64,000 nt of DNA, taken from the NCBI RefSeq assembly GCF_004115155.1, contig NZ_RDSM01000002.1, positions 62,001-126,000 of the forward strand, given 5' to 3'. This document shows, in pieces, positions 53,067 through 60,303 of this stretch. A program made the position numbers and the translations under genes. The DNA is from Granulicella sibirica (GTDB lineage: Bacteria; Acidobacteriota; Terriglobia; Terriglobales; Acidobacteriaceae). The notes under the pieces are model-generated. The model saw nothing but the letters and a program-made list of their open reading frames with translations, made no database searches and was not told where the DNA came from. How positions within the stretch are numbered: position 1 is the first letter of the stretch; the number at the start of each line of letters is the position of its first letter.

Positions 53067-53504
53067 ATGAAGCGAGTGACGGCTGTTCTGGCTGGTGTGC
53101 TGTCGACCGGGATGTTGCTGGCCGCGCCTGTTCCTGTGGGTCCTCCGACCACGGTTGCGTGGAATACGCTTAAGACTCTGACGTCGCCAAAGGTGAGTTC
53201 TCCGGCTACCGCGTTGAACAATAAGGTGGTATCGGTTCCGGGGTTCATGGTGCCGCTCGAGGATGACGCGGACCAGGTGACGGAGTTTCTGCTGGTACCG
53301 TTTGCGGGGGCTTGTATCCATGTGCCGCCGCCTCCGCCGAACCAGATGATCTATGTGAAGCTGACTAGGAATCAGAAGGCGAAGATGACGTTCACGGACC
53401 CGATCATGGTGACGGGTCAGTTGCATGTGTCGACGGTCGACAGCCCGTATGGGGATGTGTCGTTTTCGATGGACGGCAACACGGTGAAGCCGTACGAACA
53501 GTAG
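53067..53504 (+). CDS. DUF3299 exported protein
   Basis: A 145-residue protein with signal peptide (VTAVLAGVLSTGMLLAAPVP). The core matches DUF3299: VVSVPGFMVPLEDDADQVTE, FLLVPFAGACIHVPPPPPNQ, and MVTGQLHVSTVDSPYGDVSF. The family is an OB-like exported domain found beside ABC transporters; in Pseudomonas the PA4063-PA4066 cluster, which combines such a protein with an ATPase and an FtsX-type permease, is reported to be Zur-regulated, so a metal link is possible. The arrangement here is the same: the ATPase starts 12 bp on and the permease overlaps it. GGAGGGAAC precedes the ATG. Confidence 0.85.
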   Translation: MKRVTAVLAGVLSTGMLLAAPVPVGPPTTVAWNTLKTLTSPKVSSPATALNNKVVSVPGFMVPLEDDADQVTEFLLVPFAGACIHVPPPPPNQMIYVKLTRNQKAKMTFTDPIMVTGQLHVSTVDSPYGDVSFSMDGNTVKPYEQ

Positions 53505-53516
53505 GTTCGGGGTTCG

Positions 53517-54215
53517 ATGACGACTGCGGCTGCGATTCATCTTCGGGATGTTCAGTTCGGGTATAAGCCGGGACATCCAATTCTGCAGATTGACGATTTC
53601 AGCGTTCCGGCGGGGCGGCGGGTATTTCTGCATGGGCCTTCGGGAAGCGGCAAGACGACGCTGCTTTCGCTGATCTCGGGTGTGCTGGTGGCGCAGCGGG
53701 GAAGCGTGACGGTGCTTGGACAGGACCTGACTAAGCTCTCGGCTCCGGCTCGGGATACGCTGCGAGGGTCGCAGATTGGGTACATCTTCCAAGGGTTCAA
53801 CCTGATTCCTTACCTCACGGTAGCCGAGAATATCGCGCTGCCGTGTGACCTGCACCCGGCCCGGCGGAAGCGGATTGTGGCGGGATCCGTTGTGGATGAG
53901 GTGGCGCGGCTGGCGCGGCGGCTGGATATCCACACGCATCTCGATGCCCCGGTGACCCACCTTTCGACGGGGCAACAGCAGAGGGTGGCGATTGCGCGGG
54001 CGATCATCGGGGCTCCGGAGCTTGTGATTGCCGATGAGCCGACGTCTTCGCTCGATACAGATCGGCGGGATGCCTTTCTGGCGTTGCTGACCGAGGTGAC
54101 GAGCGAGGCGAAGGATCCGACGACGCTGCTCTTTGTTTCGCATGACCGGTCGCTTGCTTCTCACTTTGACGAGATGCTTTCTCTTGAAGGGCTGCGGGCG
54201 GGGGTGGCGGGCTGA
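53517..54215 (+). CDS. ABC transporter ATPase of the DUF3299 operon
   Basis: 232 residues, nucleotide-binding subunit of a MacB/LolD-like transporter. Walker A GPSGSGKTTLLS (about residues 40-51), Q-loop IFQGFNLIPYLTV, signature [16 protein letters not shown], Walker B LVIADEPTSSLD and H-loop LFVSHDRSLASH. The GQ in place of GG in the signature is a minor variation. The stop codon overlaps the permease start (TGATG), so the two proteins are translated together. Confidence 0.93.
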   Translation: MTTAAAIHLRDVQFGYKPGHPILQIDDFSVPAGRRVFLHGPSGSGKTTLLSLISGVLVAQRGSVTVLGQDLTKLSAPARDTLRGSQIGYIFQGFNLIPYLTVAENIALPCDLHPARRKRIVAGSVVDEVARLARRLDIHTHLDAPVTHLSTGQQQRVAIARAIIGAPELVIADEPTSSLDTDRRDAFLALLTEVTSEAKDPTTLLFVSHDRSLASHFDEMLSLEGLRAGVAG

Positions 54216-55468
54216 TGGTGCTGCTTCGGCTGGCTTTCAAGTCTCTGCGGGCGCGTTCGCTGACAACGGCGTTGACGGTGTTTTCGATTGCGCTTTCGGT
54301 GATGCTTCTGGTCGGGGTCGATCGGCTGCGGGACGCTGCGCAGGCAGGCTTTTCGGGGACGCTTTCGAAGACGGACTTGATCGTCGGGGCGAGGGGTGGG
54401 GGGCTGCCGCTTCTGCTCTCGACGGTGTTTCATATCGGCAATGCGTCGAACAACATCTCGTGGGACACGTATCAGCACTTCGCGCATCATCCGGCTGTGG
54501 GGTGGACGATTCCGATCTCGATGGGAGATTCTTACAAGGGATACCGGGTCGTTTCGACGGACGAGAATTTTTACAAGCACTACCAGTACCGCGGGTCGAA
54601 GAGCCTTGTGATGGCCGAGGGGCGGGTGCCGAATGGGATCTTCGACGTTGCGGTCGGAGCTGAGGTCGCGAGCCGGCTTGGATTGAAGCTTGGCCAGCAG
54701 ATCGTCCTGGCGCATGGGGTGGAGTCGAAGTCGATCCTGAATCATGATGCGACACCGTTCACCGTGGTCGGGATTCTTGGGCAGACGGCTACTCCTGTGG
54801 ATCGGGCGCTGTATACGACGCTGCTGGGCGACGAGGCGATGCACATCGGGTGGACGGATGGGACGCCTCCAGCAATCGGGGAGGCGGTTCCGAAGCTCGA
54901 TCCCTCGAAGCTGAAGGTGGATGAGATTACTTCGTTCCTGCTCGGGGCAAAGTCGCGGATCAGTACGCTTTATCTGCAGCGAGAGATCAATACTTACAAG
55001 CCGGAGCCGCTTACTTCGATCATTCCGGCTTATACGCTGCAGGAGCTTTGGAGTTTGCTGGACTACGCGGATACGGCGTTGTCGCTTGTGTCGGGTGCGG
55101 TGCTTGTGGTGGGTCTGCTGGCGATGCTGATTGCGCTCTATACGGCGTTGAACGAGCGGCGCCGGGAGATTGCGATCCTGCGGGCGGTTGGGCTGCACGC
55201 GCGGCAGATCTTTACCCTGTTCCTGCTGGAGTCAACGCTGATTGCGGCTACGGGGACGGTGCTTGGGATTGGTGCCGTCTACGGGTTGCTGTTTGTGCTG
55301 CGGAGCACGATCGAGAATCGCTTCGGGTTGCCGATTGCCCTGGTTGGGCTTTCGACGAGGGTGGAGCTTTATGCGGTGGCCACGCTGGTAGCGGGGGCAC
55401 TGCTTGGCGCGATTCCGGCTTTCCGGGCTTATCGGAATTCGCTGGTGGATGGGTTGAACGCTCGGTAG
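54215..55468 (+). CDS. FtsX-like ABC permease of the DUF3299 operon
   Basis: 417 residues with four membrane helices: the first near the N-terminus (LTTALTVFSIALSVMLLVGV), the remaining three in the C-terminal third (SLVSGAVLVVGLLAMLIALY, TLIAATGTVLGIGAVYGLLF, VATLVAGALLGAIPAF). A large extracytoplasmic MacB_PCD-like domain lies between. The NERRREIAILRAVGLHARQI coupling helix is diagnostic of FtsX-type permeases. Such systems use mechanotransmission rather than classical transport. Together with DUF3299 and the ATPase it forms a complete three-gene unit. Substrate unknown. Confidence 0.92.
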   Translation: MVLLRLAFKSLRARSLTTALTVFSIALSVMLLVGVDRLRDAAQAGFSGTLSKTDLIVGARGGGLPLLLSTVFHIGNASNNISWDTYQHFAHHPAVGWTIPISMGDSYKGYRVVSTDENFYKHYQYRGSKSLVMAEGRVPNGIFDVAVGAEVASRLGLKLGQQIVLAHGVESKSILNHDATPFTVVGILGQTATPVDRALYTTLLGDEAMHIGWTDGTPPAIGEAVPKLDPSKLKVDEITSFLLGAKSRISTLYLQREINTYKPEPLTSIIPAYTLQELWSLLDYADTALSLVSGAVLVVGLLAMLIALYTALNERRREIAILRAVGLHARQIFTLFLLESTLIAATGTVLGIGAVYGLLFVLRSTIENRFGLPIALVGLSTRVELYAVATLVAGALLGAIPAFRAYRNSLVDGLNAR

Positions 55469-55510
55469 GTCCCTCGGCTATGACTCCTGGCGGTTGGGTG
55501 GGAGTGCCTT

Positions 55511-55557
55511 CCCGCCTTAGCCGACGATGAGGCTGTCGGCGAAGGTGGGGCACCCGG
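55511..55557 (-). repeat. Dispersed repeat A, copy 3 (reverse)
   Basis: CCTTAGCCGACGATGAGGCT, then GTCGGCGAAGGTGGGGCACC. It lies in the convergent gap between the ABC permease and PLP enzyme 3, the same A-then-B (reverse) arrangement as at 36428-36549. Confidence 0.85.
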
Positions 55558-55585
55558 ATTATGTGGTGGGGATGGGAAGACGAAG

Positions 55586-55618
55586 AAACGCCCATCAGGT
55601 TTGGCCTGATGGGCGTTT
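55586..55618. terminator. Bidirectional terminator in convergent gap
   Basis: AAACGCCCATCAGG pairs perfectly with CCTGATGGGCGTTT (14 bp) around a 5-nt loop. The T-run on each strand makes it usable by both the permease operon and the minus-strand PLP gene. It lies between repeats A and B. Confidence 0.92.
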
Positions 55619-55630
55619 TGGGCGAAGGCG

Positions 55631-55660
55631 AAACGCAGATTCCCTTCGGGAATGACAGCC
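55631..55660 (-). repeat. Dispersed repeat B, copy 6 (reverse)
   Basis: AAACGCAGATTCCCTTCGGG followed by AATGACAGCC, immediately downstream of the minus-strand PLP enzyme 3 gene. Confidence 0.85.
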
Positions 55661-55687
55661 AGAACGGCAACAGCAACCACGTCAGAG

Positions 55688-57100
55688 CTAGGCTTTGGGG
55701 GCCTGGCTGAAGATCTCGACGAGGCGGTCGGCAATGACCTTGTCCTCACCCTCCTTGAGCTGCCAGACGGCGAAGCCGAAGCTGTTGGGGTCAGGAGCGG
55801 GGCGGCCGGGACGCGGGGTGCGCGGACGGCGCTCCTGGGGGGCTCCGCCTGCGGGTTCGCCCGGGTTGCGTCCGCGCAAACCGGCGGCGTTGGCGCCGAA
55901 GCTGCCGATGCCGACGGGCTTGGTGTCGGCGAGGGCCTGCATGACATCGTTGCCGGTGAGCTTGAGCTTCGCGGGGTCAATCTGCCAGCTATAGCGCGGG
56001 GTCACGTTGCCGAGAGCGTTGGGGTTGAACTCGCGCGGCTTCGCCATGACGCCGAACTTCTTGATCGCGTCGGAGATGAGCTGGGCGCGGGCGTCGTACA
56101 TGCGGAGGGTGGCGTCATAGTCCTGGTTGACGAAGATCTCGAGCGCCTTGAGCAGGCCGAAGATGGTCTCCTTGCCAACCTTGCAGCAACGGCCGATGCG
56201 GTCTTCCTGCGGGCTCATGTTCATGAGCGACCAGCGGATGAGCTCTTCCTTGCCGATGAGGATGCCCGAGGCCTGGGGGCCGCAGATGTCCTTGCCGCCG
56301 GAGAAAGTGACCATGTCGAAGCCGACGGCGGGATACTCCCAGAGGCGCGAGACGGGCGGGACGTCGGCGGAAGCATCGTTGAAGGTGTAGATGTTGTGCG
56401 CGCGGGCGATCTCGACTGTCTCGGGCCCGCTCACCTTGCCGTTGTCGGACTGGATGTTGGTGAAGTGGATGGCGACCGTCTTGGGGTTGATGGCGGCGAT
56501 CATCTCTTCGCGGGTGACGACCTCGATGAGCTTCGCGCCGGTCTGGCGGATCTGGTGGTCGAAGTTGTAACGGTGGCTCTTCTGGATGATGACTTCGTTG
56601 CGGGGGAAGTCGGCAACATCCGGGATCATCTTCATGCGGGGTTCGAGGTCTTCGGTCATCATGCCGGCGTAGCCGACGACCATGGCCGCTGCCGCGCCGC
56701 CGGTGACGAGGCCGGTGTAACCCGCGGGGGACTTGCAGAGGTTCGCGATGAACTTGCCGGCGGCGATCTCGAGCTCGTCGATGAGGACGAAGTGCTCGTT
56801 GCCGCGGCGAATGAGCTCCATGACCTCGGGCTTCATGACCGATCCGCCGATGACGGTGACGGTGCCGACGGTGTTGATGAGTGGCTTTACGCCGAGCTCG
56901 GCGTAGATGTCACCCGTTGAGCCAAGACCTGAGGTGATGGGGACGATGGGGCTGCCATCGACGCCGTGCTTCATGTTGATTTTGTCGTTGGACTTGTCTT
57001 TGGACTTGCCGAAGGCAGCCTTCGGAGCGAAGAGGCTTCCGGCAGCGGCGCCAACGGACGAGAGGAACGATCGACGATTCCAACCGGACGTAAAACTCAT
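55688..57100 (-). CDS. Tat-exported SelA-fold PLP enzyme 3 with Pro/Arg-rich insert
   Basis: 470 residues. Tat signal (NRRSFLSSVGAAAGSLFAPK). Core motifs: GVKPLINTVGTVTVIGGS, YTGLVTGGAAAAMVVGYAGM, IYTFNDASADVPPV with the PLP-ring aspartate, and the lysine in TFSGGKDICGPQASG (Lys270). Near residues 402-440 is a low-complexity insert rich in Pro, Arg and Gly (GEPAGGAPQERRPRTPRPGR) absent from the other two copies. Third SelA-like paralogue of the locus; the RidA gene at 57706 precedes it by about 24 bp on the same strand, so the PLP plus RidA pairing is repeated. Likely an ammonia-lyase on an unknown substrate. Confidence 0.84.
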   Translation of the reverse strand: MSFTSGWNRRSFLSSVGAAAGSLFAPKAAFGKSKDKSNDKINMKHGVDGSPIVPITSGLGSTGDIYAELGVKPLINTVGTVTVIGGSVMKPEVMELIRRGNEHFVLIDELEIAAGKFIANLCKSPAGYTGLVTGGAAAAMVVGYAGMMTEDLEPRMKMIPDVADFPRNEVIIQKSHRYNFDHQIRQTGAKLIEVVTREEMIAAINPKTVAIHFTNIQSDNGKVSGPETVEIARAHNIYTFNDASADVPPVSRLWEYPAVGFDMVTFSGGKDICGPQASGILIGKEELIRWSLMNMSPQEDRIGRCCKVGKETIFGLLKALEIFVNQDYDATLRMYDARAQLISDAIKKFGVMAKPREFNPNALGNVTPRYSWQIDPAKLKLTGNDVMQALADTKPVGIGSFGANAAGLRGRNPGEPAGGAPQERRPRTPRPGRPAPDPNSFGFAVWQLKEGEDKVIADRLVEIFSQAPKA

Positions 57101-57124
57101 GGGTGCTTCCTTTCGGGGGTCGTA

Positions 57125-57706
57125 TTATGCGCCAGCGGGCGGGGTGGGTGGGTTGAGGACAGCGGCGCTGCCGACGATTTCGATGAGCGAATCGCCCGGA
57201 ATCCATTCAAGCGCCATGCAGGCGCGGGATGGAGCCTTGCCGGGGGAGAAGTAGGTTCCATAGATCTTGTTGAGCGCGTCGTACTGTGCCTTGTGGGCGT
57301 CGAAGCGCGCCTTGCCGGTGGGCATGGTGTAGCTGTCGGCGTGGGGGAGGCAGAGAAAGACCTCGAGGTGGATGATGCTGTCCATGCTTGCACCGGCGCG
57401 TTCGACGGACTTCTTGAGGGCGTCCATGGTGCGGGTGACGTGCTTCTCGAAGGGGTCGGTGACGAGGACGTGGTCTTCCTTGGGGTAGCCGTCATTGGAT
57501 CCGGTGCCGGAGAAGTAGTAGATGCCGTTGTGGGTGTGATTTCCGCCGCCGCGACGGGGACGGTCACCGCCAGGTCCCGGGGCAGGAACGGGAGGCGCTG
57601 TCGGGGCTGCGGGAGGGGCCTGTTGGGCGAACAGTGGGGAGCCGGTGACGAAAGCCGCCATGGCGGCGATGCTTCCGAAAAAGCGGCGGCGGGTGTTGAT
57701 CTCCAT
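57125..57706 (-). CDS. Tat-exported RidA-family enamine/imine deaminase 2
   Basis: 193 residues. Tat signal (NTRRRFFGSIAAMAAFVTGS), then a Pro/Gly-rich linker (PPAAPTAPPVPAPGPGG) and a RidA domain with IYYFSGTGSNDGYPKED, TRTMDALKKSVERAGASM, HLEVFLCLP and APSRACMALEWIPGDSLIEI, where the arginine corresponds to the catalytic one. It is divergently diverged from the RidA at 49254 rather than a recent duplicate. It is the first gene of a two-gene unit with PLP enzyme 3. Confidence 0.86.
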   Translation of the reverse strand: MEINTRRRFFGSIAAMAAFVTGSPLFAQQAPPAAPTAPPVPAPGPGGDRPRRGGGNHTHNGIYYFSGTGSNDGYPKEDHVLVTDPFEKHVTRTMDALKKSVERAGASMDSIIHLEVFLCLPHADSYTMPTGKARFDAHKAQYDALNKIYGTYFSPGKAPSRACMALEWIPGDSLIEIVGSAAVLNPPTPPAGA

Positions 57707-57916
57707 CGAATTTCTCCTTCACAACTTAACGTGCGATTGCAGATTCACGGGTGTGGATAAGAGACGGACTGCGGACGCCAGAGTTTCCGGTCTCGAGAAA
57801 CTTTGGAGTCGAACAACGTGGAGGAATACGGCGATGCTGGAGGAAATTTCTTGCGATTCTAACGCCGCTGTAAACCGGTGTCATGGGTCGCAAGACCTAG
57901 ATCATGCCGGCTTTCC

Positions 57917-59119
57917 TCAGGCGAGGAGGGTGAGGACCTGCTTCATCGTCATGCGGGAGTCGGAGGTGGTTCCGGCGGGGAGACCGGGGCCGATGGCCAC
58001 TCCTTCGGCGTGGTCTTCGAACCAGACGAGGAAGCGAAGCTGGTCCGAGCCGGTCAGGCGGCGGAGGCTGAGCCAGGTGTAGTAGGCACCTATATCGGCG
58101 TCGACGAGGGAGCCCGTTGGGTCGATGCCGGTGATAGGTGCGCCGGTGAGCATGGCATTCATCGTCTGGGCTTGTTGGCGGGGGGCATAGCGGACGAGTA
58201 TGGTCTCGGGTTGGGCGCGGCGGATGCACTCGCGGGCGGCCCATTGCACGAAGGTGGTGGCGAAGATCTGGGCTCCGGCACCCTCGGTGAGAAGGCTGAG
58301 CTGGAAGTGGCTCAGGGCTGCCTGGCCCGGAGGGGTGGCGAGGCCTATGTCGGATGGCTGGATGCGGGTGAGGAGGCTGCGAAGCTCTTCGGGCCCCATG
58401 CTGCCGGTGGCGATCGCCTGCTGGATACGGGTGAGGAGCGTGGTGCGGGGCTGATCGAGCCCGGCGTAGGAGACCTGGGTGAGGTGAGGCGCGGAGTGCG
58501 AAGAGCCGCCGTCGATGTACCAGTGCTGGTAGCTCGTGGGGTTCGATGCGGCCCGGCTGCTCGCAGCTTCAAGGAGCGTGGGGAGCGCGCCTTCGGGAAC
58601 GATGCCGGTGAGGTGAACTCCGGATGGCTTGAGCTTGCGGAAGAGCGGGGTGGCGGGCTTGGTAGCGCCGGAGCCGACGATAACGATTCCGAGGCGTGGC
58701 ATCGACGGCTGGGCCGGTGGAATCGCGGCGTTAACGGCGGAGGTGTAGGCGTCCGCCATGGTGCGGAAGGCGGGCATGCGCTGTGAGCTCCAGAGCCACG
58801 CGGTCAGCTTCTCCATGTAGGCGGAGGGGCTGTTGATCCAGTCGACTTCGGCGAGCGAGGGCTCGAGTGGGAGGGTACTGAAGTCTTCGAGGGCCTTGGT
58901 GCGCTGGGCGAGAGTGAGGCTGGTGAGCCAGGTGAACTGGTTGTTGAGCTCGCGGCGCTCGGCGGGGAGCTTCCAGTCGTAGGCGATGAGCTCGCGGAGG
59001 AGGATCGGCAGGAGGGGCAGGGGGATCTCGCGCAGAAGTGCGAGTTGGGAGGTCGCGAGGGCACGGGCTTCGGGTGGGTAGCCTGAGAAGGATGCGGCGG
59101 TGAGCTGGGCAGGCTGCAT
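57917..59119 (-). CDS. Conserved hypothetical protein of a TPR/phosphatase trio
   Basis: 400 residues, no signal peptide or membrane helix. The N-terminal half is helical (SQLALLREIPLPLLPILLRE, WLTSLTLAQRTKALEDFSTL) and the middle has a Rossmann-like strand MPRLGIVIVGSGATK. The C-terminal half is mixed, with a run QAQTMNAMLTGAPITGIDPT. I do not recognise a characterised family. It directly follows the phosphatase gene (2 bp gap), so it belongs to a three-gene operon with that gene and the TPR gene. The gap 57707-57916 upstream of the RidA gene holds nothing recognisable. Confidence 0.7.
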   Translation of the reverse strand: MQPAQLTAASFSGYPPEARALATSQLALLREIPLPLLPILLRELIAYDWKLPAERRELNNQFTWLTSLTLAQRTKALEDFSTLPLEPSLAEVDWINSPSAYMEKLTAWLWSSQRMPAFRTMADAYTSAVNAAIPPAQPSMPRLGIVIVGSGATKPATPLFRKLKPSGVHLTGIVPEGALPTLLEAASSRAASNPTSYQHWYIDGGSSHSAPHLTQVSYAGLDQPRTTLLTRIQQAIATGSMGPEELRSLLTRIQPSDIGLATPPGQAALSHFQLSLLTEGAGAQIFATTFVQWAARECIRRAQPETILVRYAPRQQAQTMNAMLTGAPITGIDPTGSLVDADIGAYYTWLSLRRLTGSDQLRFLVWFEDHAEGVAIGPGLPAGTTSDSRMTMKQVLTLLA

Positions 59120-59121
59120 GA

Positions 59122-60303
59122 CTAGAGGACCTCGACAAGAGGCTTGCCTGCGGCGTAGGTGGGGGAAAAGCCCATGAGCTTGCCGAGCGTGGGGACGAGG
59201 TCGAGCGAGTCGACGGGACGGTCGACGACAAAGTTCTGGCGGACGCCGGGGCCGAGGGCGAGCATCCAGGTGGTGCGGGAGAGGGCGTCGCCGGTGCGGT
59301 GATGCTGGAAGCCGTTGCCGGCGGGGTTAGTGTCGGAGTCGCGGCCGAAGTCAGGGAGGATGAAGAGGGTTGTGCGGCCCTTGTACTCGGGAAGGCTCTC
59401 GATGGTGTTCCAGATGTCGGCGCAGAGACGGTCGGAGCGACGGATGCCGTCTGTGTAGAGGGAATATGCGCCGGAGTGGGCGATGTCGATGTCGTGGAGG
59501 GTGATCCAGATGAGGCTTGGGGACACCTGGGTCATGAGCTGGCGTGCGATGTAGACGGAGAGCTCATCGGGGCTGGCAAGGCTGCGGGCGTGCGCGTTGA
59601 AGTCGGCTACGGAGAGCTTGAGGAGGTCGGCGGTGCGCTGGAGGTTGACCTCGTCGGAGGCGATGGGCGGGGCGAAGAGGGGCGTCTCGTAGTTGTCGCG
59701 GAGGAGGTGGAGATAGTCCGTGCTTGTGCCGCCGGACATGGAGGCGGCCAGGAGCTGCTTGGGCAGGACGACCTCGGCGCTGAAGTTGGGGCCGTAGGCG
59801 CGGTGGCTGCTTCCGCCGATGCGGTTGAAGCCGTTGCTCGGAGCGATGACCCAGGCGTCTTCGACGGGGCGCTTCAGGTCGCGGCGGTAGTACTCGAAGA
59901 TGGTGGGGTTGCCGGGGGGAGTGGAGGCGAAGTTGTTGAGGGTCTCGTAAGAGCCGGTCGCGAGGGAGGCGGTGGCCACGTAGTGGCCGAGGATACCGTG
60001 GTTGATGACCTGCGTGTAGAAGGTGCCCTGCGGGATGAGTTCGCCGAGCATGTGCGGGATGTTCTCCTGGCCCTCGGGCGCGAAGGTCTCCTCATCGCGT
60101 GCGCCTCCGCCGAAGGTGACGACGACTACTTTCGGCTTGCGCTGGGCCTGCATAGCGCGCAGGGGAGTAAAGCCGCTGAGCGCACCCATGGCGGAGACTC
60201 CTGCGGCGGCGCGCAGGAACTCGCGGCGGTCGAAGGACTGCTTGGCGGCGAACTCGCAGAGGCTCGCGTTCAGCTGGGATTTCAGCCTGGATTGAGGACG
60301 AAT
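59122..60303 (-). CDS. Tat-exported alkaline-phosphatase-superfamily protein, non-ATG start
   Basis: A protein of the alkaline phosphatase/sulfatase superfamily: KVVVVTFGGGARDEETFAPE at the first metal-site region, LIWITLHDIDIAHSG, TTLFILPDFGRDSDT, and the C-terminal SLDLVPTLGKLMGFSPTYAA. The first ATG (60189) lies inside a Tat signal, since codons upstream encode SFDRREFLRAAAGVSA. The true start must be further up. The only good ribosome-binding site, AGGAGG at 60311-60316, is 7 bp before an in-frame ATT (60303), which I use here; a CTG at 60285 overlapping the previous stop is the alternative. Catalytic residues are not certain, so it may be a non-enzymatic member. Confidence 0.78.
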   Translation of the reverse strand: MRPQSRLKSQLNASLCEFAAKQSFDRREFLRAAAGVSAMGALSGFTPLRAMQAQRKPKVVVVTFGGGARDEETFAPEGQENIPHMLGELIPQGTFYTQVINHGILGHYVATASLATGSYETLNNFASTPPGNPTIFEYYRRDLKRPVEDAWVIAPSNGFNRIGGSSHRAYGPNFSAEVVLPKQLLAASMSGGTSTDYLHLLRDNYETPLFAPPIASDEVNLQRTADLLKLSVADFNAHARSLASPDELSVYIARQLMTQVSPSLIWITLHDIDIAHSGAYSLYTDGIRRSDRLCADIWNTIESLPEYKGRTTLFILPDFGRDSDTNPAGNGFQHHRTGDALSRTTWMLALGPGVRQNFVVDRPVDSLDLVPTLGKLMGFSPTYAAGKPLVEVL

